Source: Mycolicibacterium sp. MU0050
GTDB lineage: Bacteria > Actinomycetota > Actinomycetes > Mycobacteriales > Mycobacteriaceae
Reading direction: 5' to 3'
NCBI RefSeq assembly: GCF_963378085.1
Contig: NZ_OY726395.1
Span: 806,001 to 870,000, forward strand
DNA: 64,000 nucleotides
Made by a program: the position numbers and the translations under genes. Positions 19,862 to 31,802 of the stretch are shown in pieces. Position 1 is the first letter of the stretch. Each line of letters begins with the position of its first letter. The notes beneath the pieces are model-generated. The model worked only from the letters and a program-made list of their open reading frames with translations, was not told where the DNA came from and searched no databases.

Positions 19862-22371
19862 CAGAGACCACCGTCGTCGAGCCGCTCACCGGACTCTCCG
19901 ACGCCGAAGTGGCGCAGCGGGTCGCCGACGGCAAGACCAACGACGTGCCGACCCGGGCGGCGCGCAGCGTCTCCGAAATCGTCCGGTCCAACGTGTTCAC
20001 CCGGATCAACGCCATCCTCGGGGTGCTGTTCCTGATCGTGCTGACCACCGGCTCGCTGATCAACGGGCTGTTCGGGCTGCTGATCATCGCCAACAGCGGC
20101 ATCGGGATCATCCAGGAGATCCGGGCCAAGCGGACGCTGGACCAGCTGGCCATCGTCGGGCAGGCCCGGCCGACGGTGCGCCGCCAGTCCGGCACGGCCG
20201 AACTGCCGCCCAACGAGGTGGTGCTCGACGACGTCATCGAGGTGGGACCCGGCGATCAGATCGTGGTCGACGGCGAGGTGCTCGAAGAGGCCAACCTCGA
20301 GGTCGACGAATCGCTGCTGACCGGCGAGGCCGACCCGATCGCCAAGGACGCCGGCGACACGGTGATGTCCGGCAGCTTCGTGGTCGCCGGCACCGGCGCC
20401 TACCGCGCGACGAAGGTCGGCAGGGAGGCGTATGCGGCCCGGCTCGCCGAGGAAGCCAGCAAGTTCACCCTGGTGAAATCCGAACTGCGGACCGGCATCA
20501 ACAAGATCCTGCGGTTCGTCACCTACCTGCTGTGGCCGGCCGGGCTGCTGACCATCTACACCCAGTTGTTCACCACCGACTCGGGCCTGCGGGAGTCGCT
20601 GGCCACCACGTTCCGCAACATCGTGGACAACGACGCCGGCTGGCAGGGCGCGCTGCAGATCATCCGGACCGACCTGTTCACCGCCGACGCGGCCTGGCAT
20701 GAACCGGTGCTGCGGATGGTGGGCGCGCTGGTGCCGATGGTGCCCGAGGGCCTGGTCCTGATGACCTCGATCGCCTTCGCGGTCGGGGTGATCCGGCTGG
20801 GCCGACGGCAGTGCCTGGTCAACGAGTTACCGGCGATCGAGGGTCTGGCCCGCGTCGACGTGGTGTGCGCCGACAAGACCGGCACGCTCACCGAGAACGG
20901 GATGCGATTGTCCGACCTCAAGGGCCTCGGCGGGATCGACCGCGGCCGCATCGACGACGCACTGGCGGCGCTGGCCGCCGACGACGCCCGACCCAACGCC
21001 AGCATGCAGGCCATCGCCGAGGCGTTCGGGACCCCGCCGGGCTGGCGGGCCACCGCGTCGGCGCCGTTCAAGTCGGCGACCAAGTGGAGCGGCACCTCCT
21101 ACGGGGAGCACGGCAACTGGGTGATCGGCGCGCCGGACGTCCTGCTCGATCCCGGCTCCGCGGCGGCCGCCGAGGCCGAACGCATTGGCGCCCAGGGCCT
21201 TCGGGTGCTGTTGCTGGGATCGTCGGACCGCCCGGTCGACGCCCCCGACGCCCCGGGCCAGGTGACACCCGCTGCGTTGGTGGTGCTGGAGCAGAAGGTC
21301 CGCCCGGACGCCCGGGACACCCTGGATTACTTTGCCGACCAGAAGGTTTCGGTCAAGGTGATCTCCGGCGACAACGCCGTGTCGGTGGGCGCGGTGGCCG
21401 GTTCGTTGGGCCTGCACGGGGCCACCCTGGATGCGCGCCAACTGCCGGAGGAACAAGGCGCGCTGGCCGACGCGCTGCAGAGCCACACCACCTTCGGGCG
21501 GGTGCGCCCGGACCAGAAGCGCACCATGGTGCACGCCCTGCAGTCGCGCGGGCACACCGTGGCCATGACCGGCGACGGCGTCAACGACGTGCTCGCCCTC
21601 AAGGACGCCGACATCGGGGTGGCGATGGGGTCGGGCAGCTCGGCGACCCGGGCCGTCGCGCAGATCGTGTTGCTGGACAACAAGTTCGCCACCCTGCCCT
21701 ACGTGGTGGGGGAGGGCCGCCGGGTCATCGGGAACATCGAGCGGGTCTCGAACCTGTTCCTCACCAAGACGGTGTACTCGGTGTTCCTGGCGCTGCTGGT
21801 CGGCCTGGTCGGGCTGGGGTCGCAGTTCTTCGACTACGACCCGCTGTTGTATCCGTTCCAGCCGATCCACGTCACCATCGCGGCCTGGTTCACCATCGGC
21901 ATCCCGGCGTTCATCCTGTCGCTGGCTCCGAACAACGAACGCGCGCACACCGGGTTCGTGCGCCGGGTGATGCTGGCGGCGCTGCCGTCGGGCATGACGG
22001 TGGGCATCGCGACCTTCGTCTCGTACCTGATCGCCTACCAGGGCAACGACGTGTCGCGGGAGGTCCAGGACCAGGCGTCGACGGCGGCGCTGATCACGTT
22101 GCTGATCGCGGGCTGGTGGGTGCTGGCGACCGTGGCCCGCCCGTACGAATGGTGGCGGGTGTTGCTGGTGGCGGTCTCCGGGTTGGCCTACGTCGTGATT
22201 TTTTCCATCCCGCTGGCCCGGGAACTGTTCATGCTGGACCCGTCCAATCTGGCGATGACCAGCACCGCGGTGGTCATCGGCCTGCTGGCCGCGGGCGTGA
22301 TCGAGGCGCTGTGGTGGCTGCAAGGCCGGATCCTGGGTGAGCCGAGGCGGTTGTGGAAGGTCGAGGACTAG
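19858..22371 (+). CDS. ctpE: P-type ATPase CtpE
   Basis: This 837-residue P-type ATPase has the TGE motif in [14 protein letters not shown] (actuator domain), the phosphorylation motif DKTGTLT, and the hinge [13 protein letters not shown]. Membrane helix 4 reads [10 protein letters not shown] (PEGL). Size and position match M. tuberculosis CtpE (Rv0908), implicated in calcium uptake and surface properties. Translation is coupled to the lipoprotein gene by a 4-bp overlap. The C-terminal six-helix half is complete. Confidence 0.93.
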   Translation: MTETTVVEPLTGLSDAEVAQRVADGKTNDVPTRAARSVSEIVRSNVFTRINAILGVLFLIVLTTGSLINGLFGLLIIANSGIGIIQEIRAKRTLDQLAIVGQARPTVRRQSGTAELPPNEVVLDDVIEVGPGDQIVVDGEVLEEANLEVDESLLTGEADPIAKDAGDTVMSGSFVVAGTGAYRATKVGREAYAARLAEEASKFTLVKSELRTGINKILRFVTYLLWPAGLLTIYTQLFTTDSGLRESLATTFRNIVDNDAGWQGALQIIRTDLFTADAAWHEPVLRMVGALVPMVPEGLVLMTSIAFAVGVIRLGRRQCLVNELPAIEGLARVDVVCADKTGTLTENGMRLSDLKGLGGIDRGRIDDALAALAADDARPNASMQAIAEAFGTPPGWRATASAPFKSATKWSGTSYGEHGNWVIGAPDVLLDPGSAAAAEAERIGAQGLRVLLLGSSDRPVDAPDAPGQVTPAALVVLEQKVRPDARDTLDYFADQKVSVKVISGDNAVSVGAVAGSLGLHGATLDARQLPEEQGALADALQSHTTFGRVRPDQKRTMVHALQSRGHTVAMTGDGVNDVLALKDADIGVAMGSGSSATRAVAQIVLLDNKFATLPYVVGEGRRVIGNIERVSNLFLTKTVYSVFLALLVGLVGLGSQFFDYDPLLYPFQPIHVTIAAWFTIGIPAFILSLAPNNERAHTGFVRRVMLAALPSGMTVGIATFVSYLIAYQGNDVSREVQDQASTAALITLLIAGWWVLATVARPYEWWRVLLVAVSGLAYVVIFSIPLARELFMLDPSNLAMTSTAVVIGLLAAGVIEALWWLQGRILGEPRRLWKVED

Positions 22372-22424
22372 CGTTCACTGGGAAATCGGACTGCCCGTCG
22401 TAACCGGAAGTGAGGCGCAGCACC

Positions 22425-22637
22425 ATGTCGTTCCTCGACAAGGCCAAGGATTTGCTGGGAAAGAACGCCGACAAGGTCGGTGATGCGATCGACAAGGCCG
22501 GCGACTTCGTCGACAACAAGACCGGCGGCAAATACGCCCAGCATGTCGACAAGGCGCAGGACGCGGCCAAGGATGCCGTGGGCAAGCTCGGTGAGCAGGG
22601 CACCGATCCCGCGAACAAGGACACTCCGCCCGCCTGA
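22425..22637 (+). CDS. Rv0909-like small protein, proposed antitoxin
   Basis: This 70-residue, highly charged helical protein (repeats of DKAxD such as AIDKAGDFVDNKTGG and HVDKAQDAAKDA) belongs to the group annotated as Rv0909-type antitoxins. The ATG at 22425 is preferred to a GTG at 22410 because it starts at the conserved MSFLDKAKD. The next gene, an SRPBCC protein, starts 13 bp after its stop, as in the Rv0909-Rv0910 pair. The low-complexity sequence gives no fold by itself, so function rests on synteny. Confidence 0.75.
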   Translation: MSFLDKAKDLLGKNADKVGDAIDKAGDFVDNKTGGKYAQHVDKAQDAAKDAVGKLGEQGTDPANKDTPPA

Positions 22638-22650
22638 CAGAATTGCCCCC

Positions 22651-23085
22651 GTGGCGAAGCTATCTGTCTCTGTGGACGTGCCGCTCCCACCGGAGCAGGC
22701 CTGGGAGTGCGCGGCCGACCTGTCCCGTTACAAGGAGTGGCTGACCATCCATCGGGTGTGGCGCAGCCCGCTGCCCGACACCCTGGAGAAGGGCACCACC
22801 CTGGACTCGATTGTCGAGGTCAAGGGCATGGCCAACCGGGTGAAGTGGACCATCGTGCACTACAAGCCCCCGCAGGCGATGACGCTCAACGGCGACGGTC
22901 GCGGCGGGGTCAAGATCAAGCTGATGGCCAAGATCACGCCCAAGGGCGACGGCTCGGTGGTCACCTTCGACACCCACCTCGGCGGGCCGGCCCTGTTCGG
23001 GCCGATCGGGATGGTGGTCGCGGGCGCGCTCAAGGGCGACATCCGCGAGTCGCTGAACAAGTTCGTCACGGTCTTCGCCGGCTGA
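22651..23085 (+). CDS. SRPBCC/START-like protein (Rv0910-type)
   Basis: This 144-residue protein matches polyketide cyclase/START-like small helix-grip proteins: VDVPLPPEQAWECAADLSRY near the N-terminus, then an antiparallel sheet and a long C-terminal helix (MVVAGALKGDIRESLNKF). The GTG at 22651 gives MAKLSVSVDV. In M. tuberculosis, Rv0910 is described as a toxin paired with Rv0909. Ligand binding is equally consistent with the fold. It converges with the sensor kinase (10-bp gap). Confidence 0.8.
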   Translation: MAKLSVSVDVPLPPEQAWECAADLSRYKEWLTIHRVWRSPLPDTLEKGTTLDSIVEVKGMANRVKWTIVHYKPPQAMTLNGDGRGGVKIKLMAKITPKGDGSVVTFDTHLGGPALFGPIGMVVAGALKGDIRESLNKFVTVFAG

Positions 23086-23095
23086 GCCGCCCGGC

Positions 23096-25313
<2,218 letters not shown>

Positions 25314-25386
25314 CCGGCAAGGTTAACGCCTAGGCTGGGCCCGTGATGCCGGTGCTGGAGACGAAGATCGCGGGAGCCTGAGCCTG

Positions 25387-26286
25387 ATGTCGGGTCGAAC
25401 GGACGAAAAGTACATCTGTGGCGTCGATTTCGCGAAGATCGATGCGCTCGACATGCACACCCATGTCGAGATCGACTGCCACGGACATCGGGCCTACGAC
25501 GACGAACTCGTGGCGGCCACCCGGGCCTACTTCAAGATGGGCGATGCCGCGAGCGCCACCGTCGACGACCTCGCCGAGATCTGCCGCCGCAACAACGCCG
25601 CGGCGGTGGTGTTCACCATCGACGCGGAGACCGCGATGGGGCACCGGAGCAACTCGGTGGAGGACCTGATCGCCGGCACGGTTCGCCACAACGACGTGCT
25701 GATCCCGTTCGGCACCGTCGACCCGTGGAAGGACGACGCCGTGACACGGGTGCGGGAACTGGTGGACCGCTACGGGGTTCGGGGTTTCAAGTTCCATCCC
25801 AGCATGCAGGCATTCGAACCGAACGACCGCCGGTTCTACCCGATCTACGAGGAGATTTCGGCGGCCGGGGTGCCGGCGCTGTTCCACACCGGCCAGACCG
25901 GCATGGGGTCGGGCCTGCCCGGTGGGCACGGCATCAAGATGCGCTATTCCGACCCGACGCTGCTCGACGACGTTGCGGCGGACTTTCCGGCTTTGACCGT
26001 GGTGATGGCCCATCCCGCCGTGCCGTGGGTGGACGCGCAGATCGCGATCGCCGCCCACAAGGCCAATGTCTACATCGACCTGTCCGGGTACAGCCCCAAG
26101 TACTTTCCACCGCAGTTGGTCTCGGCGATGGCCCGCCAACTGCGCACCAAGGTGCTCTTCGGCACCGACCACCCCTACATCGGCATCGAGCGCTGGCGCC
26201 GCGATTTCGCCGCGTTGGACCTGCCCGCCGAGGTCGCGGCGCTGGTGTATCGGGACAACGCGCTGCGGGTGCTGGGAGTGACGTAG
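25387..26286 (+). CDS. Amidohydrolase family metal-dependent hydrolase (ACMSD-like)
   Basis: This 299-residue TIM-barrel amidohydrolase-2 protein carries DMHTHVE (metal HxH), GFKFHPSMQ, ALFHTGQTG, MAHPAVPW, and a FGTDHPY aspartate. These are positioned as in decarboxylases/hydrolases of the ACMSD group. It begins 73 bp from the divergent devR. The substrate is unknown; the family includes decarboxylases of aromatic acids and lactonases. The ATG at 25387 gives a full-length protein. Confidence 0.82.
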   Translation: MSGRTDEKYICGVDFAKIDALDMHTHVEIDCHGHRAYDDELVAATRAYFKMGDAASATVDDLAEICRRNNAAAVVFTIDAETAMGHRSNSVEDLIAGTVRHNDVLIPFGTVDPWKDDAVTRVRELVDRYGVRGFKFHPSMQAFEPNDRRFYPIYEEISAAGVPALFHTGQTGMGSGLPGGHGIKMRYSDPTLLDDVAADFPALTVVMAHPAVPWVDAQIAIAAHKANVYIDLSGYSPKYFPPQLVSAMARQLRTKVLFGTDHPYIGIERWRRDFAALDLPAEVAALVYRDNALRVLGVT

Positions 26287-26355
26287 CCGGCGCGATGAGT
26301 TTCGCGCGCCGCCGCGGTCTACATCGCGACGACCATCACCCTGAGGAGACCCGAC

Positions 26356-27129
26356 ATGCCAACCATCACTGCGACCGCGCTGGGCGCCCCCTGCTGGATC
26401 GACCTGGCCAGCTCCGACCTGGACCGGGCCAAGGATTTCTACGGCGGAATCTTCGGCTGGACCTTCGAAAGCGCGGGTGCCGAATACGGCGGCTACACCA
26501 CCGCCCGCAAGGACGGGCGCAAGGTGGCGGGCCTGATGGCCAACGACCCGCAGTGGCAGATGCCCGACGCATGGAGCACCTACCTGCACACCGCCGACAT
26601 CGACGCCACCCTGGCCAAGGCCGTCGCCGCGGGGGGTTTCTCCTGTGGGGGCGCGATGGACATCCCCGAGCAGGGGCGGATGGCGATGCTGACCGATCCC
26701 GACGAGGCCATGTTCGGGCTGTGGCAGCCCACCGGCCATCGGGGTTTCGAGGTCGTCGGCGAGCCGGGCGCGCCGGTCTGGCACCAGTTGACGACGCGAA
26801 ACTACGGCGTTGCGCTGGAGTTCTACCGGCAGCTGCTGGGCTGGCAGACTCAGACCGAGTCGGATACCGACGAATTCCGCTACGCCACCGCGGTGTTCGA
26901 CGGTGAGGCGCTGCTGGGGGTGATGGACGGCAGCGTCCTGCCCGCCGGGACCCCCGCGCAATGGAGCTTCTTCCTCGGCGCCGAGGACGTGGACACGACC
27001 GTCGAGGCGGTCCTGGCCCGCGGCGGTTCGGTGCTGCGTGCCGCCGAGGACACCCCCTACGGTCGGCTGGCGGCGGTGGCCGATCCGACGGGCGCGGCGT
27101 TCAATCTGTCGTCGTTGCCGACGGGCTGA
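26356..27129 (+). CDS. Two-domain VOC/glyoxalase protein (Rv0911-type)
   Basis: This 257-residue protein has two tandem vicinal oxygen chelate domains (about 5-125 and 135-255). The first contains WIDLASSDLDRAKDFYGGIF and GWTFES, and the second WHQLTTRNYGVALEFYRQLL and GWQTQTES. Length and location downstream of the ctpE block match Rv0911. A GAGGAGAC ribosome site precedes the ATG. It converges with the cupin gene (10-bp gap). The reaction is unknown. Confidence 0.85.
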   Translation: MPTITATALGAPCWIDLASSDLDRAKDFYGGIFGWTFESAGAEYGGYTTARKDGRKVAGLMANDPQWQMPDAWSTYLHTADIDATLAKAVAAGGFSCGGAMDIPEQGRMAMLTDPDEAMFGLWQPTGHRGFEVVGEPGAPVWHQLTTRNYGVALEFYRQLLGWQTQTESDTDEFRYATAVFDGEALLGVMDGSVLPAGTPAQWSFFLGAEDVDTTVEAVLARGGSVLRAAEDTPYGRLAAVADPTGAAFNLSSLPTG

Positions 27130-27139
27130 CCAGCCCGGC

Positions 27140-27577
27140 TCACCCGTGCATGGTGAAGTCGGCGAAGTCGAACCCGGGCACCACCACGCAACTCACCAGG
27201 CACGCCTCGTCGCCGCGGGGCCGAGCCCGCTGCCAGTGCCCCGGCGGCACGACCAGCTGTGGGCTCTCCCCGGCGGCGATGTCGCTGCCCAGCACATGCG
27301 TTGTGGCACTGTCCCGTTCGGCACCGACCTCCAGCAGCAACGGCCCGCCGCGGTGATAGAGCCACAGCTCGGCGCTGCGCACCGTGTGCCAGGCCGACTG
27401 CTGGCCGCCGAGCAGCAGGAACAGGATGGCGGTTCCGGCGTTACGGGGCCCGGCGTAGCCCGCGGGCAGCGCCGAGGCGCCGAGGGTCAGTTCGCTGCGC
27501 CAGGTCTCCCTGAAGAAGCCGCCCTCGGGGTGCGGCCCCAGATCGAGGTGCCGGGCCCAGTCCGGGAGCTCAGTCAT
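27140..27577 (-). CDS. DUF985-type cupin domain protein
   Basis: This protein of about 145 residues shows the cupin_5/DUF985 pattern: LDLGPHPEGGFFRETWRS, AILFLLLGGQQSAWHTVRSAELW, and VVPPGHWQRARP, ending in VVPGFDFADF. The His/Glu residues in these blocks are the usual cupin metal-site candidates. The start may be ATG 27577 or the upstream GTG 27583. No specific function is known for this family from the sequence. Confidence 0.8.
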   Translation of the reverse strand: MTELPDWARHLDLGPHPEGGFFRETWRSELTLGASALPAGYAGPRNAGTAILFLLLGGQQSAWHTVRSAELWLYHRGGPLLLEVGAERDSATTHVLGSDIAAGESPQLVVPPGHWQRARPRGDEACLVSCVVVPGFDFADFTMHG

Positions 27578-27701
27578 CGCCACAGCCTAGGGAAATTCGG
27601 TTGCGGGCGGACGGCAACGGTGCATACCGTGGCCCCATGATCGACAGCAGGGTTGCCTTCGCACGCTGACCCCCCGGCCGCCTTCCGTCTCCAGGAGCGC
27701 C

Positions 27702-29264
27702 ATGTCTGTCATTCTTCACAATCTCGGCTTCACCTGGCCGGACGGCACCGTCGTGCTGTCCGACCTCACCGGCGCATTCGGTGCGGGCCGCACCGGTCTG
27801 GTCGGCGCCAACGGATCCGGCAAGTCGACCCTGCTGCGGCTGATGGCCGGTCTGCTGCCGCCCGGCAGCGGCTCGGTCTCCGTCGACGGCGAGGTGGCCT
27901 ACCTGCCCCAGACGTTGACCCTCGAGGTGGGAGCACGCGTTGCCGACCTCCTGGGTATTGCCGAGCAACGCGCCGCGCTGGCGGCGATCGAGTCCGGCGA
28001 CGCGGACGAGGTGCACTTCGCGGTCATCGGCGACGACTGGGACGTCGAGGCCCGCGCGCGGGCGCTGCTGACCGATCTCGGGCTGGGGCACCTCCACCTC
28101 GACCGCGACGTGGGCTCGATCTCCGGTGGCGAGGCGATGCTGGTGGCCATCGCCGGTATCCGGGTGGCTCGGGCCGCCGTCACGCTGCTCGACGAGCCCA
28201 CCAACAATCTGGACCGCGACGCCCGAGCCGCCCTGACCGACCTGCTCGCCGAGTGGCCCGGCACCCTGATCGTCGTCAGCCACGATGTGGCGCTGCTGGA
28301 CCGGATGGACCACACCGCCGAGTTGCACGACGGCGCGCTGACGGTCTTCGGCGGCCCGTACCACCAGTGGCGGGCGCAGCTGGAGGCCGAACAGGCCGCG
28401 GCCGCGCAGGCCGCGCGCGCCGCCGAACAGGCGGTCAAGCTCGAGAAGCGGCAGCGGGTGGAGGCCGAGACCAAGCTGGCGCGGCGCAACCGGACCGCGA
28501 AGAAGAACCGCGACAGCCTGCCGCCGATCGTGGCCAACATGCGGGCGTCGGCGGCCCAAGTGTCGGCGGGCAAGCTGCGCACCGGCCACGAGGATCGGCT
28601 GCGGGCGGCCCGAGACGCGGTTGCCGAGGCCGCCGCCCGGGTCCGCGACGACGAGCACATCCGCGTCGAATTGCCCGACCCGCGGTTGCCCGCCGGCCGG
28701 ACCATCGCCGAGGTCGACGGGGCCGACGGCGTCCTGGCTGTGGTGGGGCCGCAGCGGGTCGCGCTCGTCGGACCCAACGGGGTCGGCAAGACGACGTTGC
28801 TGCGCGGCCTGCTGGGCGGCGCCGGGCTGCGGACCGCGCGGGTCGGGTATTTGCCGCAGCGTCTCGACGGCCTCGACGACGACGCCACCGTGCTCGACAC
28901 GATGCGCGCGGCCGCCCCGGGTGCGTCGGCGGAGACACTGCGCGCCCAATTGGCGCGGTTCCTGCTGCGCGGCGACAGCGTGCACCGCCCTGTGGGCAGC
29001 CTCTCCGGCGGGGAGCGGTTTCGGGTGGTGCTGGCCCGGTTGTTGCTCGCCGAGCCGCCCGCGGAGCTGCTGGTCCTCGACGAGCCGACCAACAACCTCG
29101 ACCTGACCAGCGTCGAACAACTCGTCGACGCGTTGGGCAGCTACCGCGGCGCCCTGCTGGTGGTCAGCCACGATGACGCCTTCCTGGAACGTCTGGAACT
29201 GGACCGGATCTGGACGATGTCGGCGCCGGGGCGGGTCCGCGAAACGGATAGGCTCAGAGCATGA
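27702..29264 (+). CDS. ABC-F family ATPase
   Basis: This 520-residue protein has two ATP-binding cassettes and no membrane domain. NBD1 has GANGSGKST, signature ISGGE and LLDEPTNNLD, and NBD2 has GPNGVGKTT, LSGGERFR and LDEPTNNLD. The charged inter-domain linker (about 215-300, rich in Ala/Glu/Arg) is the P-site-tRNA interaction motif region of ABC-F proteins. It probably acts on the ribosome as a translation factor or antibiotic-protection protein. The ATG at 27702 has CAGGAG upstream. Its stop overlaps the next gene (ATGA). Confidence 0.88.
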   Translation: MSVILHNLGFTWPDGTVVLSDLTGAFGAGRTGLVGANGSGKSTLLRLMAGLLPPGSGSVSVDGEVAYLPQTLTLEVGARVADLLGIAEQRAALAAIESGDADEVHFAVIGDDWDVEARARALLTDLGLGHLHLDRDVGSISGGEAMLVAIAGIRVARAAVTLLDEPTNNLDRDARAALTDLLAEWPGTLIVVSHDVALLDRMDHTAELHDGALTVFGGPYHQWRAQLEAEQAAAAQAARAAEQAVKLEKRQRVEAETKLARRNRTAKKNRDSLPPIVANMRASAAQVSAGKLRTGHEDRLRAARDAVAEAAARVRDDEHIRVELPDPRLPAGRTIAEVDGADGVLAVVGPQRVALVGPNGVGKTTLLRGLLGGAGLRTARVGYLPQRLDGLDDDATVLDTMRAAAPGASAETLRAQLARFLLRGDSVHRPVGSLSGGERFRVVLARLLLAEPPAELLVLDEPTNNLDLTSVEQLVDALGSYRGALLVVSHDDAFLERLELDRIWTMSAPGRVRETDRLRA

Positions 29265-29701
29265 CTCGCGTGCGTCCCGGCTGGCTGGTGGCACTGTGTG
29301 CGGGCGTGCTCGCGGTCAGCGCCTGGCTGCCGTGGCTGACCACGAGTCTGGACGGCGGCGGGCGGATCAGCGCCGGCGGCGGGGCGGCGGGGGCCATGTC
29401 ACTGCCGCCGGGATTCGGTGCCGGGCAACTGATCGTCCTGCTCACCTCGACCCTGCTGGTGGCCGGCGCGATGACCGCGCGCGGACTCTCGGCGACATGG
29501 GCGGCCGTGGCCGCGCTGGTGAATTCGCTGCTCATCGGGGCGCTGACCGGCCTGTTCTACCGCATGCACGCCGGGGACGCGGTCGGGATCGGCTACGGGT
29601 TCTACATTGCTGCGGTCAGTACCGTTGGCGCCGTGGCCTTTTCGGTGTGGGCGCTCATCGAGGCCCGGTCCGGCCGGCGGTCGCACGGGCCCGCGGACTG
29701 A
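29261..29701 (+). CDS. Four-helix membrane protein of unknown function
   Basis: This 146-residue protein has four predicted membrane spans: WLVALCAGVLAVSAWLPW near the N-terminus, LIVLLTSTLLVAGAM, WAAVAALVNSLLIGALTGLF, and IAAVSTVGAVAFSVWALIE. A glycine/alanine-rich loop (residues about 30-45) follows the first span. It overlaps the ABC-F gene by 4 bp, so it is translated from the same message. I do not recognise a named family. Confidence 0.75.
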   Translation: MTRVRPGWLVALCAGVLAVSAWLPWLTTSLDGGGRISAGGGAAGAMSLPPGFGAGQLIVLLTSTLLVAGAMTARGLSATWAAVAALVNSLLIGALTGLFYRMHAGDAVGIGYGFYIAAVSTVGAVAFSVWALIEARSGRRSHGPAD

Positions 29702-29751
29702 ACCCGCGCGCCCAATCTGCGGTCCCCGCGGGGCGGATATGCGAAAGTTTG

Positions 29752-30438
29752 GTGGTGCGTGCAGAACCCGACACCTCACTGGCCAACCGCATGGCGGAGC
29801 TGGCCCGAAGTTTGGCCGTCCCGCTGCAGCTCGACGAGGTGCTGGCCGGGGTCAGCCAGACGGTGCTCGAAGTGCTCCCGGGCGCCGAGTTGGCCGGGTT
29901 TCTGCTGTTCACCCGGGCCGAGAAGTTCGAGACTCAAGCCGCCACCGCGGACCTGATGTACACCATCGACGACCTGCAGATCCGCCATGGGGAGGGTCCC
30001 TGCATGGAGGCGGCGGTCGAGGAGTTGATCGTCCGCACCGACGACTTCGAGCGGGAACAGCGGTGGCCGCAGTTCACCGCCGGTGTGCTCAAACTCGGGT
30101 TGCGCAGCGCGCTGTCGTTCAAGCTCTACACCAGCCAGCGCAACGCCGGGGCGCTGAACATCTTCAGCTCACAGCCCAATGCGTTCGGCCCTGAGGACGA
30201 GGCGCTGGGGCAGGTACTGGCCGCACATGCCGCAGCGGCCATCCTGGCCAGCCGCCAGGGTGAACAGCTGAAATCGGCGTTGACCAGCCGCGACCTGATC
30301 GGTCAGGCCAAGGGCATCATCATGGAGCGGTTCAACGTCGATGCCGTCCGCGCTTTCGAGATGCTGCGCGAACTGTCTCAGTCGTCCAACGTCAAGCTGG
30401 TCGAGGTCGCCCAGCAGGTGATCGACAAGCGTGGGTGA
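29752..30438 (+). CDS. GAF-ANTAR domain transcription antiterminator
   Basis: This protein of about 228 residues has a GAF domain (about 15-160; IRHGEGPCMEAAVEE and LSFKLYTSQRNAGALNIFS) and a C-terminal ANTAR RNA-binding domain (about 170-228; LTSRDLIGQAKGIIMERF, then EMLRELSQSSNVKLVEVA). It is a predicted sensor that binds RNA hairpins to relieve termination. Start codons GTG 29752 and GTG 29755 are equally possible. The upstream gap is 50 bp. Ligand and target transcripts are unknown. Confidence 0.83.
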   Translation: MVRAEPDTSLANRMAELARSLAVPLQLDEVLAGVSQTVLEVLPGAELAGFLLFTRAEKFETQAATADLMYTIDDLQIRHGEGPCMEAAVEELIVRTDDFEREQRWPQFTAGVLKLGLRSALSFKLYTSQRNAGALNIFSSQPNAFGPEDEALGQVLAAHAAAAILASRQGEQLKSALTSRDLIGQAKGIIMERFNVDAVRAFEMLRELSQSSNVKLVEVAQQVIDKRG

Positions 30439-30441
30439 CGA

Positions 30442-30681
30442 TCAGTCGTCGTGGTGGTGACGCCAGTGCTTGTGGTGCCCCTTGCCCTTGCCGCGGGGCC
30501 CGTCGTACCAGACGTTGACGCCCGGGACGTCGACGCACGCGCTGGCGTAGCCGTAGGGGCCGCTCACGCAAAGGTTCGGACCCGCAGACGCTGGGGCGGC
30601 GATCACTGTGGCAAATCCCAACGGCAGCGCCGCGGCCACGACGCCGACGGCGCCGCGACGAATCATCTTCTGCCAGCTCAC
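30442..30681 (-). CDS. Small secreted His-rich protein
   Basis: This 79-residue protein starts at a GTG with a GGAGG site 5 bp upstream. A signal peptide (hydrophobic core VGVVAAALPLGFATVIAA, cleavage near ASA-G) is followed by a short two-cysteine segment (LCVSGPYGYASACVDVPG) and a basic His-rich tail (KGKGHHKHWRHHHDD). It diverges from the metal ABC importer operon (164-bp gap). Extracellular metal binding is an attractive inference, but the motif alone does not prove it. Confidence 0.72.
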   Translation of the reverse strand: MSWQKMIRRGAVGVVAAALPLGFATVIAAPASAGPNLCVSGPYGYASACVDVPGVNVWYDGPRGKGKGHHKHWRHHHDD

Positions 30682-30824
30682 TTTAACCTCCGGCTCAATC
30701 CCCGACTGAATCGGATTGCATGTAGGAAGACAGCCTACGTTATTGGTCCGGCAGGCGGGGGTGGGGCCATCGCGGCGCGCCGCCGGGGCCCCGCGGAACG
30801 GTCCCCAACTGTGATTTCAGGGTT

Positions 30825-30838
30825 GTCGAACTTTAGAC
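30825..30838. promoter_or_regulatory. Palindromic operator candidate and leaderless -10 before metal importer
   Basis: A 14-bp palindrome of the form GTCnAAnnTTnGAC lies 7 bp upstream of the ATG at 30846. It overlaps a TAGACT hexamer (30834-30839) that fits the mycobacterial -10 consensus TANNNT, with its last T 7 bp before the ATG, as expected for a leaderless transcript. A metalloregulator such as MntR, Zur or IdeR could block this promoter. The exact match to any known box was not established. Confidence 0.5.
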
Positions 30839-30845
30839 TACGGGT

Positions 30846-31802
30846 ATGCGAACTGGAGGTGGCGCGATGCGGCGGGTCCGGACTCGATGGCGGCGCTCGG
30901 CGGCCGCGGCGCTGGGCGCGGTCCTGGTGGCCGCCGGCCTTTCGGCCTGCGCGCCGGCCGACCGTGGTGAGTCCGACCGGCCGGTGGTGCTGACCACCTT
31001 CACGGTCCTGGCCGACATCGCCTCGAACGTCGCCGGGGACCACCTGATCGTCGAGTCGATCACCAAACCGGGCGCCGAGATCCACGGCTACGAGCCCACG
31101 CCCGGGGATATCAAGAAGGCCGCCCGGGCGGACCTCATCTTGGACAATGGGCTGAACCTCGAAGCCTGGTTCGCCCGGTTCGTCGACGGTCTCGATGTTC
31201 CGCACGTCGTGGTCAGCGAGGGCATCGACCCCATCGACATCGTCGGTGACGCCTACGCCGGGATGCCCAACCCGCACGCATGGATGTCCCCGCTGAACGT
31301 CGGGGTCTACGCGGAAAACATGGCGGAGGCGTTTGCGAGGCTGGACCCTGACAACGCGCCGGAGTACCGGGCCAACGCCGCGGCCTACCGCGAACAACTG
31401 CAGCAGGTCCAGCAGGAACTCGTCGACCGACTCGACGCGGTGCCGCCGACGCAGCGGGCCCTGGTCACCTGCGAGGGCGCGTTCTCCTACCTGGCGCGGG
31501 ACGCGGGGTTGACCGAGAAGTACATCTGGCCGGTCAACGCCGAACAGCAGGCCACCCCGCAGCGCATCGCCGCGGTCATCGAGTTCGTCGACGCCAACGA
31601 GGTGCCCGCGGTGTTCTGCGAGTCGACGGTCTCCGATGCGGCGATGCAACGGGTCGTCGAGGCCACCGGCGCCGAATTCGGCGGGGTGTTGTTCGTCGAC
31701 TCGCTGTCGGCGCCGGACGGTCCGGTGCCCACTTACCTCGACCTGATCCGTCACGATGCGGCCACCATTGTCGCGGGCCTGTCCGGTGGTCAGCGTCGGT
31801 GA
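30846..31802 (+). CDS. Metal ABC transporter substrate-binding lipoprotein (Mn/Zn type)
   Basis: This 318-residue cluster A-I solute-binding protein has a lipoprotein signal (LVAAGLSAC, Cys38). Metal-ligand motifs are in family order: His in EIHGYEPTP, His in NPHAWMSP, Glu in TCEGAFSYLARD, and Asp in LFVDSLS. The His-His-Glu-Asp set is typical of manganese/iron binders such as PsaA and MntC, whereas zinc binders usually have three His. The stop overlaps the ATPase start. It is the first gene of a three-gene importer. Confidence 0.88.
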   Translation: MRTGGGAMRRVRTRWRRSAAAALGAVLVAAGLSACAPADRGESDRPVVLTTFTVLADIASNVAGDHLIVESITKPGAEIHGYEPTPGDIKKAARADLILDNGLNLEAWFARFVDGLDVPHVVVSEGIDPIDIVGDAYAGMPNPHAWMSPLNVGVYAENMAEAFARLDPDNAPEYRANAAAYREQLQQVQQELVDRLDAVPPTQRALVTCEGAFSYLARDAGLTEKYIWPVNAEQQATPQRIAAVIEFVDANEVPAVFCESTVSDAAMQRVVEATGAEFGGVLFVDSLSAPDGPVPTYLDLIRHDAATIVAGLSGGQRR

